Assembly: GCF_051900535.1 (NCBI RefSeq)
Contig: NZ_JBHZGI010000004.1
Location: 322,930 to 386,929, forward strand
Direction: 5' to 3'
DNA length: 64,000 nucleotides
From: Frateuria_A sp051900535
GTDB lineage: Bacteria; Pseudomonadota; Gammaproteobacteria; Xanthomonadales; Rhodanobacteraceae
Part shown: piece after piece, positions 25,565 to 32,891 of the stretch
Numbering within the stretch: the stretch's first letter is position 1
Layout of the letters: the number at the start of each line of letters is the position of its first letter
The notes under the pieces: model-generated
Told to the model about the DNA's origin: nothing
The model's database searches: none
What the model saw: only the letters and a program-made list of their open reading frames with translations
Position numbers and translations under genes: made by a program

Positions 25565-25761
25565 GCCCGGCCTCCTGCGCAAAAGAAGCTCTCGCCTCGG
25601 GCCGTCGCTTGCACGACGGGTATCTTCGTCCGGGTTATCGGCCGCGACAGGGCGGGCTTGAGCGGCGAGCCCGGCACGGCGGTGCAGCACACCCTTTGCA
25701 CGCGCTTGACGGGCGTTGCGCAACGCTGGCGTTCCTCCATCCCCGCCCTGGAGCCAAGATC

Positions 25762-25929
25762 ATGCCGAACAACCCCCAGCATCCCGAGCCGCCGATTGCG
25801 CAGCCCGGCAAGCAGCGCCCGGAAGAGGAAATCCGCAACCCGGGCCACGCCAGCCCCGCACAGGACGCCGACGCCGATCCGCTCGGCAGCCCGCTGACCG
25901 AGAACGACCCGCTGGACCCGCTGCCCTGA
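25762..25929 (+). CDS. Small acidic proline-rich protein
   Basis: A 55-residue hydrophilic protein rich in Pro, Asp, Glu and Asn, starting MPNNPQHPEPPIAQPG and ending NDPLDPLP. It has no Cys, no hydrophobic segment and no known domain, and is probably disordered. The ATG has only a weak GGAG upstream. It lies between the divergent cyclase gene and ubiA. The repeated PxPxxP/DPL pattern and the codon choice are like those of genuine small genes, but a chance frame is possible. No function can be assigned. Confidence 0.5.
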   Translation: MPNNPQHPEPPIAQPGKQRPEEEIRNPGHASPAQDADADPLGSPLTENDPLDPLP

Positions 25930-25939
25930 GCTTTGCTTG

Positions 25940-25966
25940 AGTCCTCTCCCCCGCCGGGAAGGATTC
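25940..25966. repeat. CCTCTCCCCCGCCGGGAAGG dispersed repeat
   Basis: A degenerate copy of the CCCTCTCCC-type family, just after the small proline-rich gene and before ubiA. The left arm CCTCTCCC is good and the right arm GGGAAGG diverged. Confidence 0.45.
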
Positions 25967-26042
25967 GGTAGACGAGGTTGGCGAGGAGAAAAGCGCCGTG
26001 CCGCCCAGATACCCGGCGACACGCCGGGCTAAACTGCCGCGC

Positions 26043-27053
26043 ATGGCTCCTCCTCCCCGCAAGCGCCAGCGCCGTACGCCGCCGACCACGACGCGGCCGC
26101 GTCCCGCGGCACCCGCCCGTCCGGTCCGCCCGGCCGACAGTTCGACCCGCGCCACGCGCGTGCTCGACCTGCTGCTGCGTCCGCTGCCGCCGCACTGGCG
26201 CGAAAAGGCCGCGGACTACCTCGTGCTCACCCGCATGGACCGCCCGATCGGCGCGCTGCTGCTGCTGTGGCCGACCTGGTGGGCGCTGTGGCTGGCCGCC
26301 GGCGACTTTCCGCCTTGGGGTCCGCTGGTGATCTTCACCCTAGGCGTGTTCGCCATGCGCTCGGCGGGGTGCGCGATCAACGACTATGCCGACCGCAAGC
26401 TCGACCCGCAGGTGGCGCGCACCGCCGGACGGCCGATCGCCAGCGGCCGGGTCAGCCCGCGCGAGGCGCTGGTCGTGTTCGGCGCGTTGCTCGCGTTCGC
26501 CTTCGTGCTGGTGCTCTTCACCAATGCGCTGACGATCAAGCTGTCCTTCGCCGGCGCCGCGCTGGCGGCGATCTATCCGTTCACCAAGCGCTGGACCTAT
26601 CTGCCGCAGGTCGTGCTGGGCGCGGCGTTCGGCTGGTCGATCCCGATGGCGTTCGCGGCGGTGACCAACACGGTGCCGCCGCTGGGGTGGCTGCTGTTCC
26701 TGGGCAACATCCTGTGGTCGGTGATCTACGACACCCAGTACGCGATGGTCGACCGCGACGACGACCTCAAGGCCGGCGCCAAGTCCACCGCGATCCTGTT
26801 CGGCGATGCGGACGTGCCGATCCTGGGGATGCTGATCGGCACGTTCCTGCTGGCGATGCTGTTCGTCGGCCAGCGCGCACAGCTGCCCTGGCCCTACTGG
26901 CTCGGCCTGCTCGCCGCCGCCGGCCTGTTCGGCTACCAGCTTTGGCTGATCCGCGCCCGCGCCCGCGACGCCTGCCTGGCCGCGTTCCGGCACAACAACT
27001 GGGTCGGCCTCACCTTGTGGATCGGCATCGTGCTCAGCCTCGCCGTGAAATGA
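26043..27053 (+). CDS. ubiA: 4-hydroxybenzoate octaprenyltransferase
   Basis: An integral membrane prenyltransferase of 336 residues that attaches the polyprenyl tail to 4-hydroxybenzoate in ubiquinone synthesis. Both Asp-rich motifs are present: NDYADRKLDPQVARTAGRP and DTQYAMVDRDDDLKAG. They bind the Mg-diphosphate of the prenyl donor between about nine helices. The N-terminus is unusual: about 45 residues rich in Arg, Pro and Thr precede the family start near LDLLLRPLPPHWREK. The chosen ATG at 26043 may therefore be early, and an extension to 25998 would be even more Arg-rich. No ubiC is adjacent. Confidence 0.9.
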   Translation: MAPPPRKRQRRTPPTTTRPRPAAPARPVRPADSSTRATRVLDLLLRPLPPHWREKAADYLVLTRMDRPIGALLLLWPTWWALWLAAGDFPPWGPLVIFTLGVFAMRSAGCAINDYADRKLDPQVARTAGRPIASGRVSPREALVVFGALLAFAFVLVLFTNALTIKLSFAGAALAAIYPFTKRWTYLPQVVLGAAFGWSIPMAFAAVTNTVPPLGWLLFLGNILWSVIYDTQYAMVDRDDDLKAGAKSTAILFGDADVPILGMLIGTFLLAMLFVGQRAQLPWPYWLGLLAAAGLFGYQLWLIRARARDACLAAFRHNNWVGLTLWIGIVLSLAVK

Positions 27054-27119
27054 AGCTGCGTTGTGCCGCGCGGTGAGGGAATAGCCCCCTTTCGCAGTCG
27101 AAGGCCGCGCGATCCGGGA

Positions 27120-27842
27120 TCACCGCTGCCGCGACGACGGCGCCCGGGCCAGCGCCCAGACGTCCACCCGCGCCACGCCCGAGCGCTTGAGGACCCGCGC
27201 GCATTCGGCCAGCGTCGCGCCGGTGGTCATCACGTCATCCAGCAAGGCCACGTGCGCGGGCAGCGGCGCCCCGTCGCGAAGCGCGAACGCCCCGCGCACG
27301 TTGCGCCGCCGCGCCGCCGCATCCAGCTCGGTCTGCGCCACCGTGGCGCGCGAACGGAGCAGCCCGTCGTGACGCACCGGGATGCCCAGCGCCCGGCCGA
27401 GCGGCCGCGCCAGCTCCAGTGCCTGGTTGTAGCCGCGCTGGCGCAGGCGCGCACGATGCAGCGGCACCGGCAGGATCAGCGCCGGTCGCGCGACCGGCGT
27501 CGCCGCACGCTGCCACAGCGTGGCGAGCGTGCGACCGGCGGCGAGGTCACGGCCGAACTTGTAGCGCGCCTCCAGCCGGTCCAGCGGCCAGCCGTAGCGG
27601 AACGGCGCCCATGCCGCATCCCACGGCGGCGGCTTGCGCTGGCACGCGCCGCACATCGCCACCGCACTGGGCAGGGGCAGCGCGCAATGCGCGCAACAGC
27701 AGGTATTGCGCGGCAATTCCGCGGCACAGGCGCGGCAGAGGTCCAGGCCGTTGCTGCCGGCGTCGCCGCAAAGCAGGCAGCGCCATGGCAACAGCCAGGC
27801 ATGCAGGCTTGAGAGCGGGCGGAAAAGCGCATCCATGCGCAT
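27120..27842 (-). CDS. comF: ComF-family phosphoribosyltransferase-like protein
   Basis: A 240-residue protein with an N-terminal zinc-finger-like set of cysteines (CLLCGDAG, CRACAAEL, CCCAHC, CGAC) and a C-terminal type I phosphoribosyltransferase fold. The PRPP-binding loop is VALLDDVMTTGATL near residue 200. KRGYNQALELARPL-like sequence (here RQRGYNQALE) is typical of ComF/GntX. These proteins support natural DNA uptake or use of DNA as nutrient in several bacteria, but the reaction is not established. Start codons at 27842 and 27836 are both possible. The gene lies nine bases after the TM2 gene on the same strand and is probably co-transcribed with it. Confidence 0.88.
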   Translation of the reverse strand: MRMDALFRPLSSLHAWLLPWRCLLCGDAGSNGLDLCRACAAELPRNTCCCAHCALPLPSAVAMCGACQRKPPPWDAAWAPFRYGWPLDRLEARYKFGRDLAAGRTLATLWQRAATPVARPALILPVPLHRARLRQRGYNQALELARPLGRALGIPVRHDGLLRSRATVAQTELDAAARRRNVRGAFALRDGAPLPAHVALLDDVMTTGATLAECARVLKRSGVARVDVWALARAPSSRQR

Positions 27843-27851
27843 CGGTGCGCT

Positions 27852-28058
27852 TCAGTTCCCGGGCTTGTACAGCGCCGCGTCGAGGATCGACCACAGGTGG
27901 ATGATCCAGCCCATCCAGAAGATCCACAGCGCAGCGGCGAGCACGAACATGATGATCGCCTTGAGCAACCGCCCCTGCACCAGCTGGCCCAGGCCGGGAA
28001 TGAAGAAACTGCACACCGCCGCGATGACGTTGCCGGTGCTGCCCTGACCTGCGCTCAT
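27852..28058 (-). CDS. Small TM2-like membrane protein
   Basis: A 68-residue protein with two hydrophobic segments: VIAAVCSFFIPGLGQLVQG and IIMFVLAAALWIFWMGWIIHLWSI. FIPGLGQL followed by a turn and W-rich second helix, ending in WSILDAALY, is the pattern of TM2/DUF5683-like proteins. These occur next to diverse genes and have no defined role. It lies upstream of comF on the same strand and is divergent from bioB. ATG at 28058 is the only in-frame Met near the helix; AGCAAAG upstream is a weak ribosome site. Confidence 0.75.
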   Translation of the reverse strand: MSAGQGSTGNVIAAVCSFFIPGLGQLVQGRLLKAIIMFVLAAALWIFWMGWIIHLWSILDAALYKPGN

Positions 28059-28116
28059 CTGCTTTGCTCCGTGGGGTGGGTACGCCGATGGTAGCGGACG
28101 GGCGCGGACGTAAAGC

Positions 28117-28172
28117 CCGTCAACCCGACGCCAACCTCGTCGGTTGACAGACGCGAGGGCCCTTCCCACACT
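28117..28172 (+). promoter_or_regulatory. bioB promoter with BirA-like inverted repeat
   Basis: TTGACA (28144-28149), a 17-base spacer and CACACT (28167-28172) lie 25 bases before the bioB ATG. The -35 box is inside an inverted repeat, CGTCAACC (28118-28125) and GGTTGACA (28142-28149), separated by 16 bases. Its arms resemble the AACC/GGTT halves of known BirA operators (TTGTAAACC and GGTTTACAA with about 15 bases between). Repression of the biotin operon by biotin-loaded BirA is the likely meaning. Confidence 0.55.
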
Positions 28173-28196
28173 GCCGCGTCCCCACGGAGCCGCGCC

Positions 28197-29198
28197 ATGT
28201 CCCCTGCCCCGATCCGCCACGACTGGACGCGCGCGGAAGTCGCCGCGCTGTTCGCGCTGCCGTTCAACGACCTGTTGCATCGCGCGCACACGGTCCATCG
28301 CGAGCATCACGATCCCAATGCGGTGCAGGTCTCGACGCTGCTGTCGATCAAGACCGGCGGTTGTCCGGAAGACTGCGCCTACTGCCCGCAGGCACAGCGC
28401 TACCAGACCGGCGTAAAAGCCGAGAAGCTGATGAGCGTGGATGCCGTGCTCGAGCGCGCGAAGGCCGCCAGGGATGCCGGCGCCAGCCGCTTCTGCATGG
28501 GCGCGGCCTGGCGCAGCCCCAAGGACCGCGACGTCGCGAAAGTGGCCGAAATCGTTTCCGCGGTGAAGGGCCTTGGCCTGGAAACCTGCGCCACGCTGGG
28601 CATGCTGAGCGGCGAGCAGGCCGACGCGCTCAAGCAGGCGGGCCTGGACTACTACAACCACAATCTCGACAGCGCGCCGGAGTTCTACGACCAGATCATC
28701 CACACGCGCGAGTACCAGGACCGCCTGGACACGCTCGACCACGTGCGTTGCGCGGGCCTGAAGACCTGCTGCGGCGGCATCGTCGGCATGGGCGAATCGC
28801 GCGAGCAGCGCGCGGGCCTGCTGCAGACGCTGGCCAACCTGCCCGAGCACCCGCAGTCGGTGCCGATCAACCAGCTGGTGCAGGTCGAGGGCACGCCGCT
28901 GCATGGCACCGCGGCACTCGATCCGTTCGAGTTCGTGCGCACGATCGCGGTGGCGCGCTTGTTGATGCCGGCCTCGATGGTGCGCCTGTCCGCCGGCCGC
29001 CAGCAGATGGACGAAGCGGTGCAGGCGCTGTGCTTCCATGCCGGCGCCAACTCGATCTTCTACGGCGAGAAGCTGCTGACCACCGGCAACCCCGACGTCG
29101 CCTCCGATCGCGCGCTGTTCGCCCGGCTGGACCTGCATCCGCTGGAAGTGGTCGAACGCTCGGGCACGGTGCACGCCGACATCCTTCAATCCGCCTGA
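28197..29198 (+). CDS. bioB: Biotin synthase
   Basis: A 333-residue radical SAM enzyme that inserts sulfur into dethiobiotin in the last step of biotin synthesis. Cys56, Cys60 and Cys63 in GGCPEDCAYCPQ bind the catalytic 4Fe-4S cluster. YYNHNLDSAPEFY and CCGGIVGMGE carry the residues for the second cluster and SAM, and RLSAGRQ contains the Arg that ligates the 2Fe-2S cluster. It heads a five-gene run. bioF starts only eight bases after its stop. Confidence 0.96.
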   Translation: MSPAPIRHDWTRAEVAALFALPFNDLLHRAHTVHREHHDPNAVQVSTLLSIKTGGCPEDCAYCPQAQRYQTGVKAEKLMSVDAVLERAKAARDAGASRFCMGAAWRSPKDRDVAKVAEIVSAVKGLGLETCATLGMLSGEQADALKQAGLDYYNHNLDSAPEFYDQIIHTREYQDRLDTLDHVRCAGLKTCCGGIVGMGESREQRAGLLQTLANLPEHPQSVPINQLVQVEGTPLHGTAALDPFEFVRTIAVARLLMPASMVRLSAGRQQMDEAVQALCFHAGANSIFYGEKLLTTGNPDVASDRALFARLDLHPLEVVERSGTVHADILQSA

Positions 29199-29206
29199 TC
29201 GCCGCC

Positions 29207-30394
29207 GTGCGCGCCGACCTGTTACAGCGGCTGGGCATCCAGACGTCCGAACGGTCGCACGGAAACCTGCTGCGCCGGGCTCGCATCGTCGATCATGCCG
29301 AGGGCCCCTGGCTCGAGATCGGCGACCGCCGCCTGCTCGCCTTCTGCTCCAACGATTACCTGGGCCTGGCCCGGCATCCCCAGCTGATCGCCGCCTTCAA
29401 GCGCGTGGCCGACGACGAAGGCGTCGGCAGCACTGCCGCGCACCTGGTCTGCGGCCACCGTCGCGAGCACGCGATGCTGGAGGAGGCGCTGGCCGACTGG
29501 ACCGGCCGCGAGCGCGCGCTGCTGTTTTCCACCGGCTACATGGCCAACCTGGGCGTGATGCAGGCGCTGCTCGGCCGCGGCGACCTGTGCGTGCAGGACA
29601 AGCTCAACCACGCCTGCCTGCTCGATGGCGCCACGCTCGCCGGCGCCACGCTGCGCCGCTATCCGCACGGCGATGCCGCCGGTGCCGCACGCCAGCTCGC
29701 CGGCACCCCGGAGGCCGCCACGTTGCTCGCCACCGACGGCGTCTTCAGCATGGACGGCGACCGCGCGCCGCTGCGCGAGCTGGCCGCGCTGTGCCGCCGC
29801 GAAAACGCCACGCTAATGGTCGACGACGCACACGGGCTTGGCGTGCTCGGACCGGAGGGAGCCGGCAGCGTCACCGAGGCGGGCCTTGGCACGCGTGAGG
29901 TACCGGTGCTGATGGCCACCCTGGGCAAGGCGCTGGGCACTCATGGTGCGTTCGTCGCCGGCTCTGCCGGGCTGATCGAGGGCCTCACCCAGTTCGCCCG
30001 CACCCACGTCTACACCACCGCCATGCCACCGGCAGTGGCTGCCGCGACGCTCGCGGCGGTGCGGCTGGCACGCGGGGAAAGCTGGCGGCGCGAGAAGCTC
30101 GTCGCGCTGATCGCGCGCTTCCGAACCGGCGCCGCGCACCTGGACTTGCCACTGGCCGCCTCGGACACGCCGATCCAGCCGCTACTGCTGGGCGATGCCG
30201 ACAGCGCACTCGCGGCGGCACGGGCATTGGAAGCGCGCGGCCTGCTGGTGACCGCGATCCGTCCCCCCACGGTGCCGGCCGGCCAGGCGCGCCTGCGCAT
30301 CACGCTGAGCGCCGCCCACGAGGAGGAGCATGTCGACCGCCTGCTCGAAGCGCTGGCGGCGTTGCCGCGGGGCGAAAGCGCCGCGCCGGTATAA
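29207..30394 (+). CDS. bioF: 8-amino-7-oxononanoate synthase
   Basis: A 395-residue PLP enzyme that condenses pimeloyl-ACP (or -CoA) with alanine to start ring formation in biotin. Typical segments are FCSNDYLGLARHP, LFSTGYMANLG, DDAHGLGVLG and TLGKALGTHG with cofactor Lys241. I chose the GTG at 29207: it begins VRADLLQRL right after the bioB stop, and upstream in-frame codons lie inside bioB. Its distance from trhO is 27 bases. Confidence 0.94.
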   Translation: MRADLLQRLGIQTSERSHGNLLRRARIVDHAEGPWLEIGDRRLLAFCSNDYLGLARHPQLIAAFKRVADDEGVGSTAAHLVCGHRREHAMLEEALADWTGRERALLFSTGYMANLGVMQALLGRGDLCVQDKLNHACLLDGATLAGATLRRYPHGDAAGAARQLAGTPEAATLLATDGVFSMDGDRAPLRELAALCRRENATLMVDDAHGLGVLGPEGAGSVTEAGLGTREVPVLMATLGKALGTHGAFVAGSAGLIEGLTQFARTHVYTTAMPPAVAAATLAAVRLARGESWRREKLVALIARFRTGAAHLDLPLAASDTPIQPLLLGDADSALAAARALEARGLLVTAIRPPTVPAGQARLRITLSAAHEEEHVDRLLEALAALPRGESAAPV

Positions 30395-30421
30395 TCGGCG
30401 ACTCGCCGCGCCCCTTCCCGC

Positions 30422-31189
30422 ATGATCGTCAACGTTGCCGCCTACCGTTTCGTCCCGCTCGCGGACCTGCCCGCGCTGCGCGAATCCCTGCGCGCGCGCG
30501 CCGAGGCGCTGGCGCTCAAGGGCACCATCCTGCTCGCGCCGGAGGGCATCAACCTGTTCCTGGCCGGCACCCGCGAGGCGGTCGACGATTACCTCGGCTG
30601 GTTGTGCGAGGACGCGCGCTTCGCCGGGCTGCCGGTGAAGGAGTCGTTGTCCGTGGCGGTGCCCTTCGGTCGCCTGCGCGTGCGGCTCAAGCGCGAGATC
30701 ATCACCCTGCGCGCGCCGGTCGCGCCGCACCAGGGCCGCGCACCGGCGGTCGAGGCGGCCACGCTGAAGCGCTGGCTCGACCAGGGCCATGACGATGCGG
30801 GTCTTGAGGTGGTGTTGCTGGATACCCGCAACGACTACGAAACCGACGCAGGGCGATTCGCCGGCGCGGTCGACTACCGCGTGCCCAGCTTTACCGCCTT
30901 GCCCGGCGCGGTCATGGCCGACCGCGAGCGCTATCTCGGCAAGACCATCGTCTCCTATTGCACTGGCGGTATCCGCTGCGAGAAGGCCGCGCTGCACCTG
31001 AGCGAGCTGGGGTTGGGCGAGGTGCTGCAGCTCGAAGGCGGGATCCTGAAATACCTGGAAGAAACCGACGGCAGCCATTGGGAAGGCGAGTGTTTCGTGT
31101 TCGACGGACGTGGCGCGGTGGACAAGAAGCTGCGCCCCTCGCCCCAGCCCTCTCCCCCGCGAGGAGAGGGAGTCGGGACTGCGCCATGA
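30422..31189 (+). CDS. trhO: tRNA uridine(34) hydroxylase, rhodanese-like (TrhO/YceA)
   Basis: A 255-residue protein with the N-terminal ferredoxin-like part (KGTILLAPEGINLFLAGT) and a rhodanese domain. SYCTGGIRCEKA holds Cys180 and Cys186. TrhO enzymes hydroxylate uridine 34 of certain tRNAs to ho5U in an oxygen-dependent step. The domain ends around residue 235. The remaining tail, KLRPSPQPSPPRGEGVG, is the translation of a dispersed repeat. The gene splits the biotin operon between bioF and bioH and overlaps the bioH start by four bases. Biotin work does not need it, so it may simply share the promoter. Confidence 0.88.
   Translation: MIVNVAAYRFVPLADLPALRESLRARAEALALKGTILLAPEGINLFLAGTREAVDDYLGWLCEDARFAGLPVKESLSVAVPFGRLRVRLKREIITLRAPVAPHQGRAPAVEAATLKRWLDQGHDDAGLEVVLLDTRNDYETDAGRFAGAVDYRVPSFTALPGAVMADRERYLGKTIVSYCTGGIRCEKAALHLSELGLGEVLQLEGGILKYLEETDGSHWEGECFVFDGRGAVDKKLRPSPQPSPPRGEGVGTAP
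31136..31175. repeat. Dispersed repeat that supplies the C-terminus of TrhO
   Basis: CCCTCGCCCCAGCCC, then CTCTCCCCC, GCGAG and GAGAGGGAG. This is a full copy of the CCCTCTCCC-type family lying inside the last about 13 codons of trhO and just before the bioH start. It is the only copy seen within a coding sequence in this window. Confidence 0.7.
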
Positions 31190-31959
31190 CCCTGCATATC
31201 GACACGTTCGGCGACGGCACGCAGCCGCTGGTACTGCTCCACGGTTGGGCCATGCACGGCGGCGTGTTCGCTCCGCTGGTCGAGGCACTGGCGACGCAAT
31301 GCACCCTCTACGTGGTCGACCTCCCCGGCCATGGCCACTCGCGCGCCTGCGGCTTGCCCCTCGAACCGCGCGCGATCGCCCAGGCCATCGCCGCGGCCAC
31401 GCCGCCGGCCCCCTGGCTGGGCTGGTCGCTGGGTGGCCTGGTCGCACTCACCGCGGCGCTCGACATGCCCACCCAGGTGCGCGGCCTGGCCATGCTCTGC
31501 GCCACCCCCCGATTCGTGCGCGGCGCGGACTGGCCGCACGGCAGCGACGCCGCCCTGGTGCACCAGCTCGCGACGGACCTCGAAACCGACTACCACGCCA
31601 CGCTCGAGCGCTTCCTCGCACTGGAAGCGATGGGCAGCGCCGATCCCAAGGCCGAGCTGCGCCGCCTGCGCGCGGAGGTGTTCGAGCGCGGCGAGCCGGA
31701 GCTGCGGGTGTTGCAGGAGGGCATCGGCCTGCTCGAACGCAGCGACCTGCGCGCGCGCCTGCCGCAACTGGCCGTGCCGAGCGTGTGGATCGCCGGTCGT
31801 CGCGACCGCCTGGTGCCGCCCGCCGCGATGGCCTGGTCGGCCGAGCGCTGCGGCGGACGCTTCGTGGAAATCCAGGGCGCCGGCCATGCACCCTTCATTG
31901 GCCACGCCGGTGCCGTGGCCGACGCCCTGCAGCCCCTGTTCGCGGAAACCCCGGCATGA
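31186..31959 (+). CDS. bioH: Pimeloyl-ACP methyl ester carboxylesterase
   Basis: A 257-residue alpha/beta hydrolase that removes the methyl group from pimeloyl-ACP methyl ester and so ends the BioC-BioH route. LLHGWAMHGGVF carries the oxyanion region. GWSLGGL contains the nucleophile Ser81 (Ser82 in E. coli BioH). The acid is in RRDRLVPP and the histidine in GAGHAPFIGH. The ATG at 31186 overlaps the trhO stop, and the stop overlaps the bioC start (ATGA). Confidence 0.93.
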   Translation: MTLHIDTFGDGTQPLVLLHGWAMHGGVFAPLVEALATQCTLYVVDLPGHGHSRACGLPLEPRAIAQAIAAATPPAPWLGWSLGGLVALTAALDMPTQVRGLAMLCATPRFVRGADWPHGSDAALVHQLATDLETDYHATLERFLALEAMGSADPKAELRRLRAEVFERGEPELRVLQEGIGLLERSDLRARLPQLAVPSVWIAGRRDRLVPPAAMAWSAERCGGRFVEIQGAGHAPFIGHAGAVADALQPLFAETPA

Positions 31960-32834
31960 GCACGTTCCATCTCGACCGCGCCCGCGTGCGCCGCAATTTT
32001 GCCCGCGCCGCTGCGACGTACGAGCAGCACGACGTGCTCCAACGCGAGGTGCAAACCGACCTGCTTGGCCGTCTGGACTTCTATCTGCAGGCGCCCGAGC
32101 GCGTGCTGGACGTGGGCGCCGGCACCGGCCGCGGCAGCGCGCTGCTGAAAAAGCGCTACCCGAAGGCGCAAGTGATCGCGGTGGACCTGGCGCAGCCCAT
32201 GCTGCACGCGGCGCGCAAACACCAGGCGCTGCTGCGGCCGTTCCAGCGCGTCTGCGCCGAGGCCACCGCACTGCCCCTGCCTGACCGCAGCGTGGACGTG
32301 CTGCATTCCAACCTGTGCTTCCAGTGGATCGACGACCTGCCGGCGCTGTTCGGCGAGTGCGTGCGCGTGCTCAAGCCCGGCGGCCTGCTCGCCTTCTCCA
32401 GCTTCGGGCCCGACACGCTGAAGGAATTGCGCTCCGCGTGGGCCGCGGTCGATGAGTACTCCCACGTCAGCCGCTTCCTGGACATGCACGACGTCGGCGA
32501 CGCGATGATCAACGCGGGCCTGCGCGACCCGGTGCTGGACGTCAACCGCTACACGCTCACCTACAGCGAGCCGCGCGCGCTGCTCAAGGAACTCCAGGGC
32601 CTGGGCGCCACCCATGCCGACCGCGCGCGGGAGCGCCACCTCACCGGCAAGACGCACTACCGCGAGATGCTCGCCGCCTACGACGCCATGCGCGTGGACG
32701 GCCGCATCCCGGCCACCTGGGAAGTGGTGACCGCGCACGCCTGGGGTCCGCCGCCCGGCCAGGCGCGACGCACGCCCGAGGGCGAGATCGCAACGTTCTC
32801 CTTATCCAGCCTGCGCGGCTCGCGCCGACGGTGA
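31956..32834 (+). CDS. bioC: Malonyl-ACP O-methyltransferase
   Basis: A 292-residue SAM-dependent methyltransferase that methylates malonyl-ACP so that fatty-acid synthase can extend it to pimeloyl. The SAM motif VLDVGAGTGRGSALL starts near residue 48. SNLCFQWIDDLPALFGE and RVLKPGGLLAFSSFGPDTLKEL are characteristic of BioC. VRRNFARAAATYEQHDVLQREV at the N-terminus is the family start, supporting the ATG at 31956. It is the last gene of the operon. bioA and bioD are not in this window. Confidence 0.94.
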   Translation: MSTFHLDRARVRRNFARAAATYEQHDVLQREVQTDLLGRLDFYLQAPERVLDVGAGTGRGSALLKKRYPKAQVIAVDLAQPMLHAARKHQALLRPFQRVCAEATALPLPDRSVDVLHSNLCFQWIDDLPALFGECVRVLKPGGLLAFSSFGPDTLKELRSAWAAVDEYSHVSRFLDMHDVGDAMINAGLRDPVLDVNRYTLTYSEPRALLKELQGLGATHADRARERHLTGKTHYREMLAAYDAMRVDGRIPATWEVVTAHAWGPPPGQARRTPEGEIATFSLSSLRGSRRR

Positions 32835-32891
32835 TGCAACCCACAGGAACGCACTTGGGCGCGATCGCCACCTGGCCGGCCGCAGGCGCAC

